Of a stretch of 64,000 bases of DNA, positions 35,321-48,520 are shown one piece after another; position 1 is the stretch's first letter; every line of letters starts with the position of its first letter. The stretch spans positions 58,397,422 through 58,461,421 of the forward strand of contig CM019069.1 in assembly GCA_009667805.1 (NCBI GenBank), written 5' to 3'. The notes under the pieces were generated by a model, which was given only the letters and a program-made list of their open reading frames with translations, had not been told where the DNA came from and ran no database searches. The translations under genes were made by a program, and so were the position numbers. The stretch is from Leptobrachium leishanense (lineage: Eukaryota > Chordata > Amphibia > Anura > Megophryidae).

Positions 35321-38300
35321 CATAGGACAAGAGTGCAGGCCATGGAAGAGTGCAAGAGTGCAGGTCACAAGGCCAGGGCACTCAAGGGCCAGGTATGGCG
35401 GTCAGAGCCATGGTGGCCACCACAATGACACACCTAGAGTCAGACCTGAAACGCCAAAAATAAAAAAGGGAAGGAGAAGGGGGACCCAAGAACGATTCAG
35501 AGCATGTGTTAATAGAAGTTTTCAATGCAAAAAACATGAATATTAAAATAAGATATTTAATGCTGGTTTTTATTGGTCTCTATCATATGTCCTTGCTTTC
35601 TTCACCAATCAGAATATGTTTAAATCTTCAGGTTCACAAGGATGTCCTTGGAGAATGATGCTCCATAAACTACTGTATATATTGATAGGCCACGATGAAA
35701 GTCTAGAAGGAATTCTGTCATATCTGCAACACCATGGAGGTATAACCATGTCAACTCTGCTGGGACTTGAAATTTCAGTCCTTAACAGAAAAGAAATGTA
35801 AGGTGAAGGTCACAAAGTATAGGAAGTGTTAGTTTACAGTAACCTGCCACAACAGTCAAACCACAAACTTGCTTTGAGGCTTAGCTGGAATAGAAGGGGA
35901 GTCGTTACGATTAACAAGTGCGAGGGTTATCATTAAAACGGCTATGTTTAACAGCTGGCGTGAAATATGGCCCAGTGTTCTTACTGGAGACTTTTTGAAA
36001 GGCTGGAGGCACAGAAAGACTTGGCAATTGGAGCTCTGATGGAACTACTTCATCAAAAATTGTGGGGCCCCTTACGGCACTGTTTGACGAATAGCCCTTC
36101 CCCCAGCTGCTCATTTCAGTTAACCAATTAAAAATAAAACTTTTTACCTCCTCTTGAGCAAAATCCTTGGTGGTACAGCAAGGAGGTCCAAGTCTTCCCT
36201 GTTAAAAGTGCCAAGTCTACACCTCTGTCTGGTGCAGACCATACGAATTCCTTCCTCAATGAAGAGTCAGAGAGTTCTTAACAACCCTGGATGACACAGC
36301 CTACAGGGAAATTTGTTCGCATCTTCTTGGTGGGCCAGTCGTAGTGACACTAAGACTCTTAAATCTGGGACAGTCTGACAAGCTACATAGCGTTTGGAAA
36401 GCTCCGGGACCACCTGAACATAGTCTGTCACCCCCTCCACTTGGTGGCCCTGAGATCTATACTTACCAGACTGAGTTAAAATCACAGATTGTTACCAGAA
36501 CCATCCTCTTTGTACCAGAATCTCAATATATGACCCTGTTGGAACATATTTGGTAGTATTGAAGATTTATGTAGGGGCATGTATATGGAGAGTTATGTAA
36601 AGACCTGTATTCTGAACTGAATTATAGAGAAACCAGTCAATGCAAAGAGTGACAGAGGGGTTGGGTGCGAGACGTATGTGATATGAAGTACCTTTAGCAG
36701 AGGCATTGATTAAAGCCTGTAGAAGATTAATCTGGGATCATTTAAGGCCAATAAGAAGGTTACATTAGTTGAAGTGAGACAAGTAAGAGCATAAATAAGC
36801 ATTTTACTAGTGTTCTGAGAAAGTGCCCCCCTCCCCCTTTAAAGTGAGAAGGAAAAGGAGTTGCTTATTTGCCTGGATGAATAATGCTCATAACGTTTCT
36901 GAATAACTTCCTGTACAGCACTCAATAGCTTCCGTGCAGACCGACACATCCACAACAATGTAACCGCAAGCAATAAAACGTTTTAAAAAAATAAGTGACA
37001 AAGATGGTTGCTTCTTTCGCAGAGAAAAAGCTTGTTTAGATAAAATGAATAGGAACAAAAAGAAGAATACAAACTATTATTGATGGCTCTTATTTCATGC
37101 CGAAAGTCAGTCCAGCACCTGAAGGAGCCACTCATTGATCTCAGTGAGAAATACATACACCCCCCTCCCCCAGTTTTGTGTAAAATTGAGCAGCTCTTTG
37201 TTAAACATTGATAAGTTGGAGCAGGTATGTGTTTTGAAGCACATCATAGTCACATATGGCTTTTATTGATGCTGCCAATGAAATTTTTTACATGACAACT
37301 AAAAACTTTACCCACATACATTCCACATACTTGGGTATTCATCAGGTCTTTATGAAATTTAGTTAGTAACTGAAACACTGTAACAGGACAACCTTGTCTG
37401 TTGTTGTTCTGCTCAAAGTCCCAAGAGTGCTGGAGTTTCTTGCTGGACCAGTCATACATCATGCCATTACGCGCACAGCGTAGAAACACGGGGCTTTATA
37501 CCAACCCTGGTGTAAACTTAACTTAGCAACTCCATAGATTTTAATGGTTCTGAAAAGTTTACAACAGCTCTGGCTAAATATACACACGGATTGTAATTGA
37601 GCCCATATTGTAGTGTAGGGATTACTCAGCAGACATAAATCAGAGAAGTTGAAGGGGAAAATCACCATTCATTTACTTACTCAAAATGTTAATATTCATT
37701 TCACAAATTGGAGCTTTTATGATGGGGGAAGGGGCGTCTTGATTAAAGTACTAACATGGCTTCATCTTGACAGTATCTCTGGCCATTATGCCTATTTTTT
37801 TAAGCTCTAAATTTTAACTCTGAAGCTGAATAGATTATTTTTAAGACAAACAATATAAAAATGAATAGAAATATAATTGTATGTTGGATCCAGGAGTGAT
37901 GGATATGGGGTTTACCAAGGTATGGCTCAGTTTACACAGTGTCTTCCATTTGATCTACCAGAACACACATACTATATTCTGATACCATAAACTTTGACCG
38001 AGGAGTTCCTATTCCTGTAGTTGTACGTAGATCATCTCACATACAGTTTTTCTCATGCAGATTTCACAACTTCTGAGTCAGGACTGTGCAAACGTCCAGT
38101 GGGATATCATCTGACAGACTGTGGATCTAAGGATCTCTCTAGCCTGCCCATTCAAGACCAGTGGGGTGACCAAACCATCCCCTTGACTAGCCCAGATCTA
38201 GCCTTTTAGAACGATTAAGGCAGGCATTCTGTTCCCAATCGCATGTCCCTCAACCAGCCAAGCCAATAGGTCCATACACAGATGACAACGAGGTATAAAT

Positions 38301-38860
38301 GCTCCGAAGGGCAAAATAAAACCACAACAACAGGCGAGGAACATATCTGACCAGGTTTCAGTTAAATAGGTAATGAATGGCACCTATTAGATGGCAACAG
38401 ATTGAATGCCAGAATGTGAACATGCATCGAGAAGGAGATGAGGTGTCACAACAGGAAACTGTATTGGATGCACATAAAAGATACACAATCACTTCCATGT
38501 CATTACGACTGGCAATAATGCTTAGTAGAGCCCATGGTCAAGCCAGGATGAAATGATGTGGCGGCTACATGCGATAGACATGGGGAATGAAGACCATTCA
38601 ATGGCAGAAAAATTCAAGGAGGACAAACGCCAAACTGACAGCACAGAGGCCCAGTACAGTCATGGAGCTGGTTGCATACTTTGAGCTGTGTTGAGCAAAA
38701 AAGCTGACCCTCACCAACCCTTTTGTACCTCCTATCATGCATGATACACCATTTTGGCACACCCATCTCTTGGAGGAGTTGTCAGAGAGAACTATTCGAT
38801 CACTTTTGACCAGTACTACAGCATGACCTAACGGTACATACTCACCCACCCAGGACATAC
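35321..38860. other. Mostly unrecognised DNA
   Basis: No gene or complete element was recognised in 3.5 kb. A short stretch at about 37503-37580 (GTGTAAACTTAACTTAGC, then ACAGCTCTGGCTAA) may be a decayed copy of the palindromic MITE at 56333-56430. Open frames here are short and look like no known protein. Confidence 0.45.
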
Positions 38861-38920
38861 TTGAAAACGAGAGAAATCTCAAATGTATCCTTAGGGGTAA
38901 AATACTTTCTCAAAATAAAA
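38861..38920 (-). repeat. Interspersed repeat with AATCTCAAATGTATCCTT core
   Basis: ACCCAGGACATACTTGAAAA leads into AGAGAAATCTCAAATG and GGTAAAATAC. Opposite-strand copies lie near 50895-50972 and 54500-54562. The core equals the 33-bp unit amplified at 14431-14625. Confidence 0.65.
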
Positions 38921-38967
38921 TAAAATAAAAAAAATGACCAAAAAAACCTGAGTCTGCCGTATAAAAT

Positions 38968-39052
38968 AGTTACATAGTTATATAGGCTGAAAAAAGACAT
39001 GCGTCCATCGGGTTCAGCCTCTCCCACATAACCTAATGCTAAATACATTTTA
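38968..39052 (-). mobile_element. LINE 3' tail, reversed
   Basis: AGTTACATAGTTATATAGGC, then AAAAAAGACATGCGTCC and GGTTCAGCCTCTCCCACATA, is the reverse complement of the tail at 32092-32167. Confidence 0.7.
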
Positions 39053-40265
39053 GACTTGACCTGAGCTTTCCTTCCTCGTGTATACTTTTAGTAACCCAAG
39101 TCTGCCTCGTCATTTCCATTGGCTATTAATGGAATGGACTCTTCCCCCCCCCCCCAAGGATCTGAGCCCTCCAGCCTACTGTTCACCTAACACTACAATT
39201 GCCTTACCCCGGTCGGAACGTCGTTTTTCAATTTCTCAGACACACCACCCAAAAGTTAACTGCAACGGTATGCATGTATGATTGCGCAAATGGGGATTTC
39301 AGTGTCCCTGCATTACGGTCCATCAGAGCCTCCATGCCACATGTTGCTGCTGTACCTCTGTTGGGCCTGCAAGCCTATACAATGTATTGTTCCGCCGGAC
39401 TTGCACATCCATCCTTTGCTAAGCTAATAGGACTGAAAGAAAATATTCCTGTTAAAGTAAAATTTAAAAAAATAAATATATATATATATATATATTATAA
39501 AAGGGATATTTTACAGTAAATCATTATAGAGGAATAATATAGTTTTCAAGCTACCGGTTCACAAGCCAGATCCTGTAAAGAATTTATAAAAAGGCAAACC
39601 TTTACACTGACCACTTAGAAGGAAAATATACAAATAACACAGATTATGTATATGCAGTCTTCAAAAGAATGAAAAATACACCTCTAAATCCCAGAAGTGT
39701 CGCAGTGAGTGGCAGCTACACATAAAAGAACGCTGTGCACCTCGTCTCTAGGAAACAAAATGCTTATTGTGTTATGTTATCTTTTCCTAAAGCTTTATGG
39801 AAAAAAAGAAAGGGTCAGAGGGTGACTTAAGGCATCTATTTCCTAAATGGCTCATTTCAAGCTGGAGCCACAATTAATCATATTAGCTAAAACTGGAATA
39901 ATAAAACAACATTATCTCTTCTCTCCTCCTGTTTCAAGCAGAAAAGGATCCATTGTCTGCACTTCACAAATATATTAAAAAGGGAAAGAAAAAGAGAATA
40001 AAAGACTCCGTAACCAAGGGAAATATTTAAATTATAATGTAACAGCACAATGGATTACAGAGAAAAGAAAGATGAACACAAATTACTATTTTGAAACAAG
40101 TGATAAACCAAAGATATTTGTATTTATTACACTAAGAGGTATCATTTATGGGTAGACACAGCGTGTTTAAAAATCTGAATAGAACTGATGGGTAGTATTT
40201 TCCCTATTGTAAATTAGAGTGTGTATCATTTTATATATACTTTCACTTTCCTACAGTTCTCCCTG
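39053..40265. other. Unrecognised DNA with a short TA microsatellite
   Basis: A TA run lies at about 39473-39495 and a C run near 39145. No coding or RNA gene was recognised. Confidence 0.5.
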
Positions 40266-40325
40266 GGGTGGATATTATTATTATTTAGAAAGCGCCAGCA
40301 TATTCCGCTGTGCTGTGGTTGCACT
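40266..40325 (-). mobile_element. L2-like LINE 3' tail fragment
   Basis: TATTATTATTATTTAGAAAG and CGCCAGCATATTCCGC are the reversed terminal sequence of the LINE family represented at 43405-43971. Confidence 0.65.
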
Positions 40326-40934
40326 TTACTGTTTATACACTACAGTGATACTAGCTTTATAAGCACCAGAAGTGTCCTCTGATAGTCTATATTCAAGTGA
40401 TGTATTGTAACGGTAATGCTACCACACGAGTAGCGGAGTTGAGATCCTTGAGGGCAAATGTATCTGCTTGAATAACACAAAAGGTTTATAAACTACAGAC
40501 CGTAACTTAATAGCCAAGGAGACACAAGGGCTAACTGAATTGCCTCTAGGCTCTGAAGGTTTCGAGACCAACAGATTACCTAGGACATGCTCAGAAACAC
40601 CATACGTGGAACGACAGTCCATGAAGAATTCAAGGTGCAGGGCAGTCAGATGCAGAAACCAATCGTTCTGATAAATACTTGAGATTAGTAGATACCTGGT
40701 GACTCTCGGAAGGTACTGGCTTGCATACAAGATTGTTATTGCTAATATGTACAGAGATGCGATTAGAAATAACATTAAAACAGAAATAAACCATTGTTTG
40801 TTATCGTGGTCTTTGTAAAAACATGAACATGAGTGGGAGCCTGGGTAAAGGGGCCCCAAAGGGTTACAAACGATACCCCTAAACGTGATGGGACAGGAAC
40901 CAAACAGTGAGTGATCAACCCAGCAACCAGCATG
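40326..40934. other. Unrecognised DNA
   Basis: No feature recognised before the GA-rich microsatellite. Confidence 0.5.
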
Positions 40935-40936
40935 GG

Positions 40937-41420
40937 GTTAAATCGAGAAGAGAGAGAAGAAAGAGAGAGAAGAAAGAGAGAGAAGAAAGAGAGAGAAGAA
41001 AGAGAGAGAAGAAAGAGAGAGAAGAAAGAGAGAGAAGAAAGAGAGAGAAGAAAGAGAGAGAAGAAAGAGAGAGAAGAAAGAGAGAGAAGAAAGAGAAGAA
41101 GAAAGAGAGAAGAAAGAGAGAGAAGAAAGAGAGAGAAGAAAGAGAGAAGAAAAGAAAGAGAGAAGAGAGAGAAGAAAGAAGAGAGAAGAAAGAAGAGAGA
41201 AGAAAGAAGAGAGAAGAAAGAAGAGAGAAGAAGAAGAGAGAGAGAAGAGAGAGAGAAGAGAGAGAGAAGAAAGAGAGAGAAGAAAGAGAGAGAAGAGAGA
41301 AGAAAGAGAGAGAAGAAAGAGAAGAAAGAGAGAGAAGAAAGAGAGAGAAGAAAGAGAGAGAAGAGAGAGAGAGAAGAAAGAGAGAAGAGAGAGAGAGAAG
41401 AGAGGAGAGAAGAGAGAGCG
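40937..41420. repeat. GAGAGAAGAAA microsatellite of about 480 bp
   Basis: A pure purine tract of AGAGAGAAGAA-type units with local variants (AAGAAGAGAG, GAGAGAGAAG). It is open in all forward frames as Arg/Glu/Lys repeats and on the reverse strand as Ser/Leu/Phe repeats. These long frames are simple consequences of the repeat. Confidence 0.97.
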
Positions 41421-43019
41421 TTAAACTCCACAACAGGGCGATGAGGCACCTCCTTGAGCCCTGTTTTAAAGCCTGCGGCTCCTGGTAACCATACCTGACC
41501 CCGCCCCTTCAGATGCCGATCTGCCACCAGAAAGTGCTGGCACCTGGCCATCCAGTGGTCCCCCTTCTTGCCCAGACCCCCCAGGGGGCACAGCGGGGGC
41601 TGAGGATGTAACATGTATAATCTGTTCAAAAATCCTTTATTTTATTAAATGGCAACAAAAAGTCTGTTAACTGCTACCTCATGCGCTTAACACCTATGGT
41701 TTTCCTTAGCGGTAGAGTGCTGGTGAAAATGCCCGTTTCTGGCATGCAATTTACAGGGACTGTACCGATATTTAAAGCACATGTGTCAAGGTCAGGAGTG
41801 AGAAGTCTTCGGACGAATCTTTTTAATTAATATTTAGATCTAGTATTACTGTGATTTTTTTATTTTTTTTTAAAAAAAGAAGCCGACTTGATTTAGGACA
41901 TATTCAAAATACAATGGAATACACCTTTAGGTTTGTCCACATATTCCTAAAAATGAAGCTTTGTACCAGTTGGCAAATGTGACAGTCATTGATGTGTATT
42001 GAAAAGACAGATACAGTTTCAAGCAGAAAAAAAAAAAAGGTTTGTGATAGTCTGCCAGTGGGATGCCAGCACATGACTGATGCTCGGGTTTGTTGGGGGG
42101 GGACGTTGAATCCCCAATAGTGCAACAAAATAAAAGGAACAGCAGGTTACACATGTCAAACAAAGCTATAAATATATTGACAAATGGAAAATCTCACAAA
42201 ATGTGACGTTTCAGCTACTAGAACCTTAAAGCATACAATTAAACACATAGGATTATGGCTAGTGGTAGCCAAAACGTCATTTTGGGATTTTTCTATTTTC
42301 CGATATGTTTATAGCAATTTCTGACGAGTATAGCCTGCCGTTAGATCTAGATTAAGCTCAAGCAAACTACAAAATGAACCAGCCTCTACAAATCGTATAT
42401 ATTTGTCCCGATTAGATCACAGCCAAAAAGGTGTAGGGACAGATTCTGCAGAGTGAAACCCTAATCGGAGAATCGGTCCTTGGAATGCTGGGTTACTATA
42501 CTTTACACTCGGATACCCTGACCACGACTTGTCTGGCTAACAGAAAAGAGGTCCAAGCCAGGAGAAATGGGGAGTCAGAGCAAGCCAGGGTCTGGAACAG
42601 AAGAACAATAGAGAACATACAGTGCGCTGAGGAGTATCCAATTGTCTCATTGCCCTGTTGAGGTTTTGAGAAACCAGGGCTACGCCTAGGTTAGCTGCTA
42701 TTGGTTGTGCAGCTAATTGAAGACAGATGCCGAGATGGTTTAAATACATTTGGTGGAAAAATGACACTCCATATCAATAGTAGCAACTCCAACAGACTGA
42801 AACCTAGAATGATGCCCAGAAGGACATAAGGAGTTTGGGATCGCAGTAACTACAGCCAAGGCATTAGGAGCAGGCATGGCAACACGGAGCCGGTTTCAGA
42901 TAAATAGGAGTACAAATAGAGTTTGCAGGTGGAAATCACTTTTAAGACGTGGCAACGGAAAAACATCATACCCGGAAAGAGTAACCTTCTGATTTGAGAT
43001 AAATAGTAGTGATTACATG
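41421..43019. other. Unrecognised DNA
   Basis: No gene or element recognised. A G run occurs near 42095-42102 and an A run near 42028. Confidence 0.5.
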
Positions 43020-43027
43020 GATTACAG

Positions 43028-43211
43028 CAGTGCTTCCCAAACCTGGTGCACAGGACCCTCTAACCGGCCAGATTGTAAGGATCACCTTGGGGAAACGCAG
43101 ACTGAATCCTGCAATCACTGAGTGGAAAATCATATCACCTGTGCTGTGCTTCAGAAATTTGGAGAACCTGGCCTGTTAGGGGGACCCAAGGACCAGGGTT
43201 GGGAACCACTG
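43028..43211. mobile_element. hAT-type MITE
   Basis: The ends CAGTGCTTCCCAAACCTGG and, complementary, CAGTGGTTCCCAACCCTGG are inverted repeats. The 8-bp flanks GATTACAG and TATTGGAG match at five positions, consistent with a decayed target duplication. A related copy is at 50599-50766. Confidence 0.72.
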
Positions 43212-43404
43212 TATTGGAGGGTGTGTAGTAAAGAATGTTTAGTGGGAGCTTGTCTAACTAATTTTTTGTCCATTGAGATATGGAACATTTTTTGATTACC
43301 TCTGACTGGCTGAAAAATTAGCTTTTTGTTGGGAGTTGCTCAACGATCTGGATGCTTATCATTTTACCCGGAATGAACTAAAGTGGGTCAATGACCAAGT
43401 AGGA

Positions 43405-43971
43405 TTATTATGCTTTATATAGCACCAGCATATTCTGCAGCGCTGACCAATGGGCACCATGTAGACAGGGTTTACAATGCATTGAACAACATTCGATAAA
43501 CCAGTAGGAGGAGGAAATGAGGGCCCTACTCCCGTGGGAATTTACAATCTAGAAGGATTGGGGTGGAAACAGGAGGAGAGGACTGCAGGGTGAGAGTGAT
43601 GGACTGGTTGGGGCAGTGAGGTGTATTAGTGAGTCTGGTGGTAGACTTGCCTGAATAGGAAGGTCTTTAGTGGAAAGTCTGACAGTATGAGGGAGAGCTT
43701 TCCAGAGGATGGTAGCTGTGCGTGAGAAATCCTGTAGTCTATCATGGGAAGAAGTGATGCAGGGAGAAGCTAGGCGTAGGTCACTTTGATCTTTGGTGAT
43801 TAATGAGGACAGGTAGTGGGCAGCGGAGTTAGTGAGAGCTTTGTAGGTCAGGGTAAGGATTTTGAATATTGTGAAGTTCATTCTTTGAGCCACTTTGAAG
43901 CTAGTAGGTGTATAATAAAGGTGCAATACATACCTCTGGTCCTTCAGTGGCTTAAAGCACATGTTGGACAA
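43405..43971 (-). mobile_element. L2-like LINE 3' end
   Basis: On the minus strand a reverse transcriptase C-terminus is followed by a 3' UTR with GGGCCCTCATTTCCTC, GTTTACAATGCATTG-like and GCGCTGCAGAATATGCTGG blocks, ending in TATATAAAGCATAATAAT. The copy is 5'-truncated, as usual for LINEs. Tails of the same family lie at 40266, 49345 and 49417. Confidence 0.75.
43549..43971 (-). pseudogene. LINE reverse transcriptase C-terminal remnant
   Basis: The peptide includes MNFTIFKILTLTYKALTNSA, HYLSSLITK and FSRTATILWKALPHTVRLS, the thumb-side signature (TYKAL...YL...LW..LP..IR) of L2/CR1-group LINE polymerases. The catalytic YADD part is missing, so this is the truncated 3' end of the gene. It is open for about 140 codons, which is surprisingly intact for a dead copy. 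Confidence 0.75.
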
Positions 43972-43979
43972 TACAGGTT

Positions 43980-46569
43980 ACAGAACAAAATAGCTCTGGT
44001 GTCCTTTGTTACTTTATTTGGCTCTCATTAAGACATGAAAATGGATAGAAAATTGATTATATATCTGACAAGAAGCAGTTAAATTGAAAGCGAGCAACTA
44101 CACGAGAATAAAGTGCAAACAACTCGCCACAAATCACTCAGATTTTTTTTTCTCCAGCCTTGTGACAGATTAATCATGGAACATTTATCTGACAGGATCC
44201 AGCTATCCACTTACAATATAACGGAAGACTTGGATGGGATAAGATGCTGCCGGAAGCCATGGGTGAATCTTGTAATACAAATCTCGCCTTAAAAATGACA
44301 GCTCAGAAGAACATATTAGCAGAACACGCAAGAAATCATGTTCACCAGACGATAGTGACAGGGGAGCCATATTGTCTCTCCCTGGGAGAATTAAGAGTTG
44401 CTATTAAAGCCTTTTGCTCTAAAGTACAGTCAAATCTTCACTTTGCATTGTTCCCATTTTATTGGTAAATAAATGCTATAGTAAAATGCACAGAGGACTG
44501 TACTGACCCCATGCAAACCCATATACTTTGCAGCTACATGTTCTATATGTTCAGTCCCTCACTTCGATGGTGCAATAAATAAACACCTTTACATGCATGT
44601 GATATCTCCTGTCCACCTATAGGGAGGGGAGAGTGGGACTCTGGACCACCAGAAGTAACCAGTTAGTCAACAAGTGGAGATAGTTGGCTACTGTGAGAAG
44701 TTGAGAGAATAGACCTATGTAGACCACCAGGAAAAAAAAAGGTGGGATGAGGAAACAACCTATTGCTCAAGGTTCCTCAAATTCTTGAGGTTAGCTTTTT
44801 AATAGAGCGAGGATACTACTACATGGGAATTTTAACCTTTGATCTGATTTTTTAAGTTCAGACGTGAGTGCCCAAGCTGCTGGTTGTGCACAATGCTGGA
44901 TTAAGATCTTAAATGGACCTTCAGGTAAAGATTTTGATGGGCTTTTATCACATCCCTACCACCCCCATAGCAGCATTGTTGTCCTGTCCATCTACCCCTC
45001 TCATCATTAAGAATGGTCAGTGTAATGTAGGAGTAGATTGGAATAGCTGGGTTGGTAAAGAACCATCAGCCATCATGTAGAAAGACTCCGTAAATAAGAG
45101 ATTAACAGGTTAGAAGGAAACTAAGCAGTAAATGATCACAGTGAAAATAGGGGAAGTAAAAAAGAGCTGCGACAAGGGTAAAAATCCTCAGCCCATGTCC
45201 AGGAACCAGACAGGGCTACCATTCTCATTAGGAGCTCTCTGTCTTCTGTGTACTCCACAGCCCCAGAGGCACTGGTCCAGGGAACAATAAAGTTCAGCAA
45301 AGAGGACAAGGCCAAAAATCAAACGATTATCAATATGGTCACCGAGCAGGGCTCACCTCATAAGAAAAACAGGTTGATGGTCACCCTTACCAATGGGAAC
45401 TCCCATTCTGAAGTGCAATGTGGGAGCTGAAGCGAGCACAAAATCCTCAGAGCTGGACCGCTAAGCAAAATGTGTCACGTGGAACGGGTTCACATCACAA
45501 CTGCTGACCTCAGCATCTGTCGTCTTTAGTGACATTAAGCATTGTCAGAAAGAACCCTGCTGAAGGTCTTTTGAAAAGATGTTGTAGAACGACAACTCCC
45601 AGAATCTCAAGATTTTCTGCCTGCCTTAAGTCTAGTGATGGGATATGGTGCCTGAGGTTTTACAAGACCCGAGGAAATATTTGGTACAGCCTTTAACGAC
45701 ATCAAAGGGTTGATGGGCAAAAAGCCTTTTGCTACATTGGGTCAATTCACTTTTACAGTCAGATTAGGAATTACAGTAGAAAGCGTGTGGGGGAGGGGGG
45801 AGATAAAAAGTCATACTGTCATTTTCAGCAGTTCTCAAAAGGTTAAAGAAAAATCGCAGCAACGACGACTGAATATGCAGCGGCAGAGCAAATTATTTAA
45901 TCAAATATTTAGGAACTTGATATAGCATCATTTAGTTCCAACCCATCAGGGATTCACTGGCAGGAATTCATTTGGACCTTCGTTAGAACAAAATTCAGAT
46001 TAATTGTAATATACAACCCTACTGAGTCCATCCTCTGATTAAGATAATATGCACTCTAGCTTAAAAAGATAAAGTGGCATTAATATCAGCTATTACATGG
46101 GTGTAGGAGAGAGCTTCGGGCTATTCTATTTGTTTTACTGCATCTGTTCTTCATGTCTTGAGTGTCATTAAAATACAGCTCTCCAGCTCCCATGGAGATT
46201 ACGGCTAAGAAGATGTCGGAGCAGTTCGCAGCAGCGGGACGCCTTTTACTTGACCTTTCATGCAGGCCGCAGTTTGTGACAATGAAGCAGACGAGGGGAG
46301 AGAAAATTAAATAGAAAAATAGAAAAAAAAAAAAGTCTTAATTTCTGTAGAGATATGTAGCAAAAGTCTTGCAAAAATAAATAAAATGATAATGTAGTTC
46401 ATGAACATCAAATGCCCATTAGTGCCTCATCAGGAGAAGCGTAGAATTGGATGTTTTGTTATGAAACACACTGATTGCATCCAACCGTGACTGGAGGGTA
46501 AAACCCAAAAAATAAACGCAAACATTGAGCAAACTATTATTTCTGTACGGTATGGAAAGAAACACACAC
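43980..46569. other. Unrecognised DNA
   Basis: About 2.6 kb with no recognised gene, RNA or complete element. ACAACTCCCAGAATCTC near 45591 may be a scrap of a hairpin MITE. Confidence 0.45.
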
Positions 46570-46572
46570 ATA

Positions 46573-47372
46573 CAGGGTTATTCAAAGAGAATCGAAAAGC
46601 TACCGCACGTTCGGTGACTTTTCGTTCAATTCAATTTGGCGATCCCATTTCGTCGACCCTGCGGTGTATTCAACAAGCACCACAGGGCGCTGAAATGCAG
46701 GGAAAAGTCACTGAAAACTCACCGCAAAACGAGAGGGGGGGGGGGAATGCACACCGAAACCTGCACAAAACATCTGGATTAACCCGCCGAACACACCGGA
46801 AAAACACGAGCAGGAGCCGATCACACGAAGCGCAGCCACCAGAAAAAGCCGACACCACAAATAAGTGGAGTGAATAAATTAAGAAAACCGTTTTGAATGT
46901 TTGAAAAGTGAAACGCTGTTTGCAAAGAAACTACTGAGCGAAAATGTCTGAAATTTACATATGATCCAGGGAATGATAATAAAAAGGGCTGTTAAAAGAA
47001 AAAAAAAAAAAAAAAGGAAAAAAAAAATCTATAAATATAGAGACTCTTTACTGCAGAATATTATGATGAATGGTGTATTAAAGATTGAAGCCTATGGGAT
47101 TCGCCTGAATAAACATGCCGAATTAAACCACCGAATGGCAAGGCATGTCGGGAACCTTTCACTGCTGTTTTTTGTTCTCTGAATAGCCGAAGCATTGCTT
47201 CTCTATGGGGATTTCACTGTCCTCGAACAGGCACCGTATGTGCAGGCAATTCGCCAGGATTTGGCGAATTGCCTGCTCTCGATAGCCGAATGGCCAAGAA
47301 AGGTAACCGAACGCCGATTTTCAGCGTTCGGTTCCCTTTCGGCAGCCATTCGGATCTCTTTGAATAACCCTG
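46573..47372. mobile_element. TIR transposon X (ends CAGGGTTATTCAAAG)
   Basis: The ends CAGGGTTATTCAAAGAGA and, complementary, CAGGGTTATTCAAAGAGAT are near-perfect inverted repeats, flanked by the 3-bp duplication ATA (46570-46572 and 47373-47375). Inside are shorter inverted repeats such as GCAATTCGCCA...TGGCGAATTGC and GAACGCCGA...TCAGCGTTC. No transposase is present. Element Y at 58977-60941 is a reversed copy with TTT flanks. A 3-bp duplication is seen in CACTA-type and Harbinger-type elements; I cannot decide between them. Confidence 0.85.
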
Positions 47373-47375
47373 ATA

Positions 47376-47868
47376 GCATACAAATACAGGGAATTACGTC
47401 ACGATATATAAAAGGAGTTTAGAAACTACACAAGTAACCACTGATTTATACAGAACGATACACACATACCGGTGAACACAGGTCTAGGAGTTATGGACAA
47501 AAATTTTTTTTTTTATTTGAACTTTTGGGTTTGCGCAAAATTTATGATTGCTTCATTATGTCTCAAACTCAGATTCTCTACATCCTTTATAACTGGAGAG
47601 GAATAATTAAAGTCCAAAATATCCGTTTTCTCTTCCTCTCAAATATTCCTCGGGTGATCAAACCATTAAAAGGCTAATCTGTAAGTAACATTAACTGGTT
47701 TGAATGAAGACATTTAATCTGGATTAGTGTGCAGTGAAACGATTAGGGGGCACCGCGCGATTATCTTTGCATTTTTCCCACATTCATTAGAAAGGGCTTC
47801 CCACCAGGATAAGCAGTATGGGAGATAAACATGTTTATATAGAAGAGGTATATGAAAACTGTTAAAGG
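47376..47868. other. Unrecognised DNA
   Basis: No feature recognised between elements X and Z. A T run lies near 47503. Confidence 0.5.
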
Positions 47869-48250
47869 AGTATTCAAAGAGCGCCAAACTTTCCACCGAA
47901 CGGTGTATTATGTGGCAGTTCGGCGATTTAGAAAGCTGTCAATTCGCTAAATACTGGCAAATTGACAGTGAAATTCAGTGCAGTTCGCCGCTGTTCGACA
48001 ACAGTGAATTGTCTCATTGAGAATTAATGGTCAATCTTTTCAGAGAATGAACTGCAAAGTGTTTGCAAAATGCCTTGGATTTTCGGCGGTTCAGTTCGAC
48101 AGATTTAAACAGGCAAATTCCCATAGAATTCAATGTAAAAAAAAAATCCTTTTTTTTTTCATAAGTTAATTCTTAACATTTTCAGCAAGCAGTCCGTTTT
48201 TTGGAATTAGACAAATTTGATTTTGTTCTTTTTTAAAGGCTTTATAAATT
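47869..48250. mobile_element. Diverged partial copy Z of the CAGGG element
   Basis: It begins AGGAGTATTCAAAGAG. It carries blocks matching element Y in order: GACAGTGAA, TTCGGCGGTTCAGTTCGACAG, split here as two parts, and AATTCCCATAGAATTC. The far end was not found. Confidence 0.55.
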
Positions 48251-48317
48251 TTGTAATTATTTCCACAAAATTTTCTTGCATTTTTGTTGTTTAAAACACC
48301 ATGTCAGGAGGAATAGA

Positions 48318-48520
48318 ACTGTAACCCTAACCCTAAAACGCAGAACCTACAACCCTAACCAATTGTTTCCATACAGAAACTGTAACTCTGGCCCTAACCA
48401 TTCCACAGCAGCTCTATCCCTATCCTCAATTTTTTGTAATACAGAGAAACTAAACTATCCCTAACCCAACCCTAATCTTAAATTCACAGCAACTGTAACT
48501 CTAAACATTATTCTAAATAC
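48318..48520 (+). repeat. Degenerate telomere-like CCCTAA tract
   Basis: AACCCTAACCCTAA begins the tract, and further CCCTAACC and ACCCTAATC words recur over 200 bases between unrelated spacers. It is too irregular for a true telomere repeat. It could be a decayed interstitial telomeric insertion, or an unrelated repeat with AACCCTAA words. Confidence 0.5.

Noticed and set aside
40775..41629. Long Arg/Glu/Lys and Ser/Leu/Phe frames
   Set aside because: Direct translations of the GA microsatellite and its complement.
48318..48520. A true telomere
   Set aside because: The CCCTAA words are few, irregular and interrupted, with unrelated DNA on both sides.
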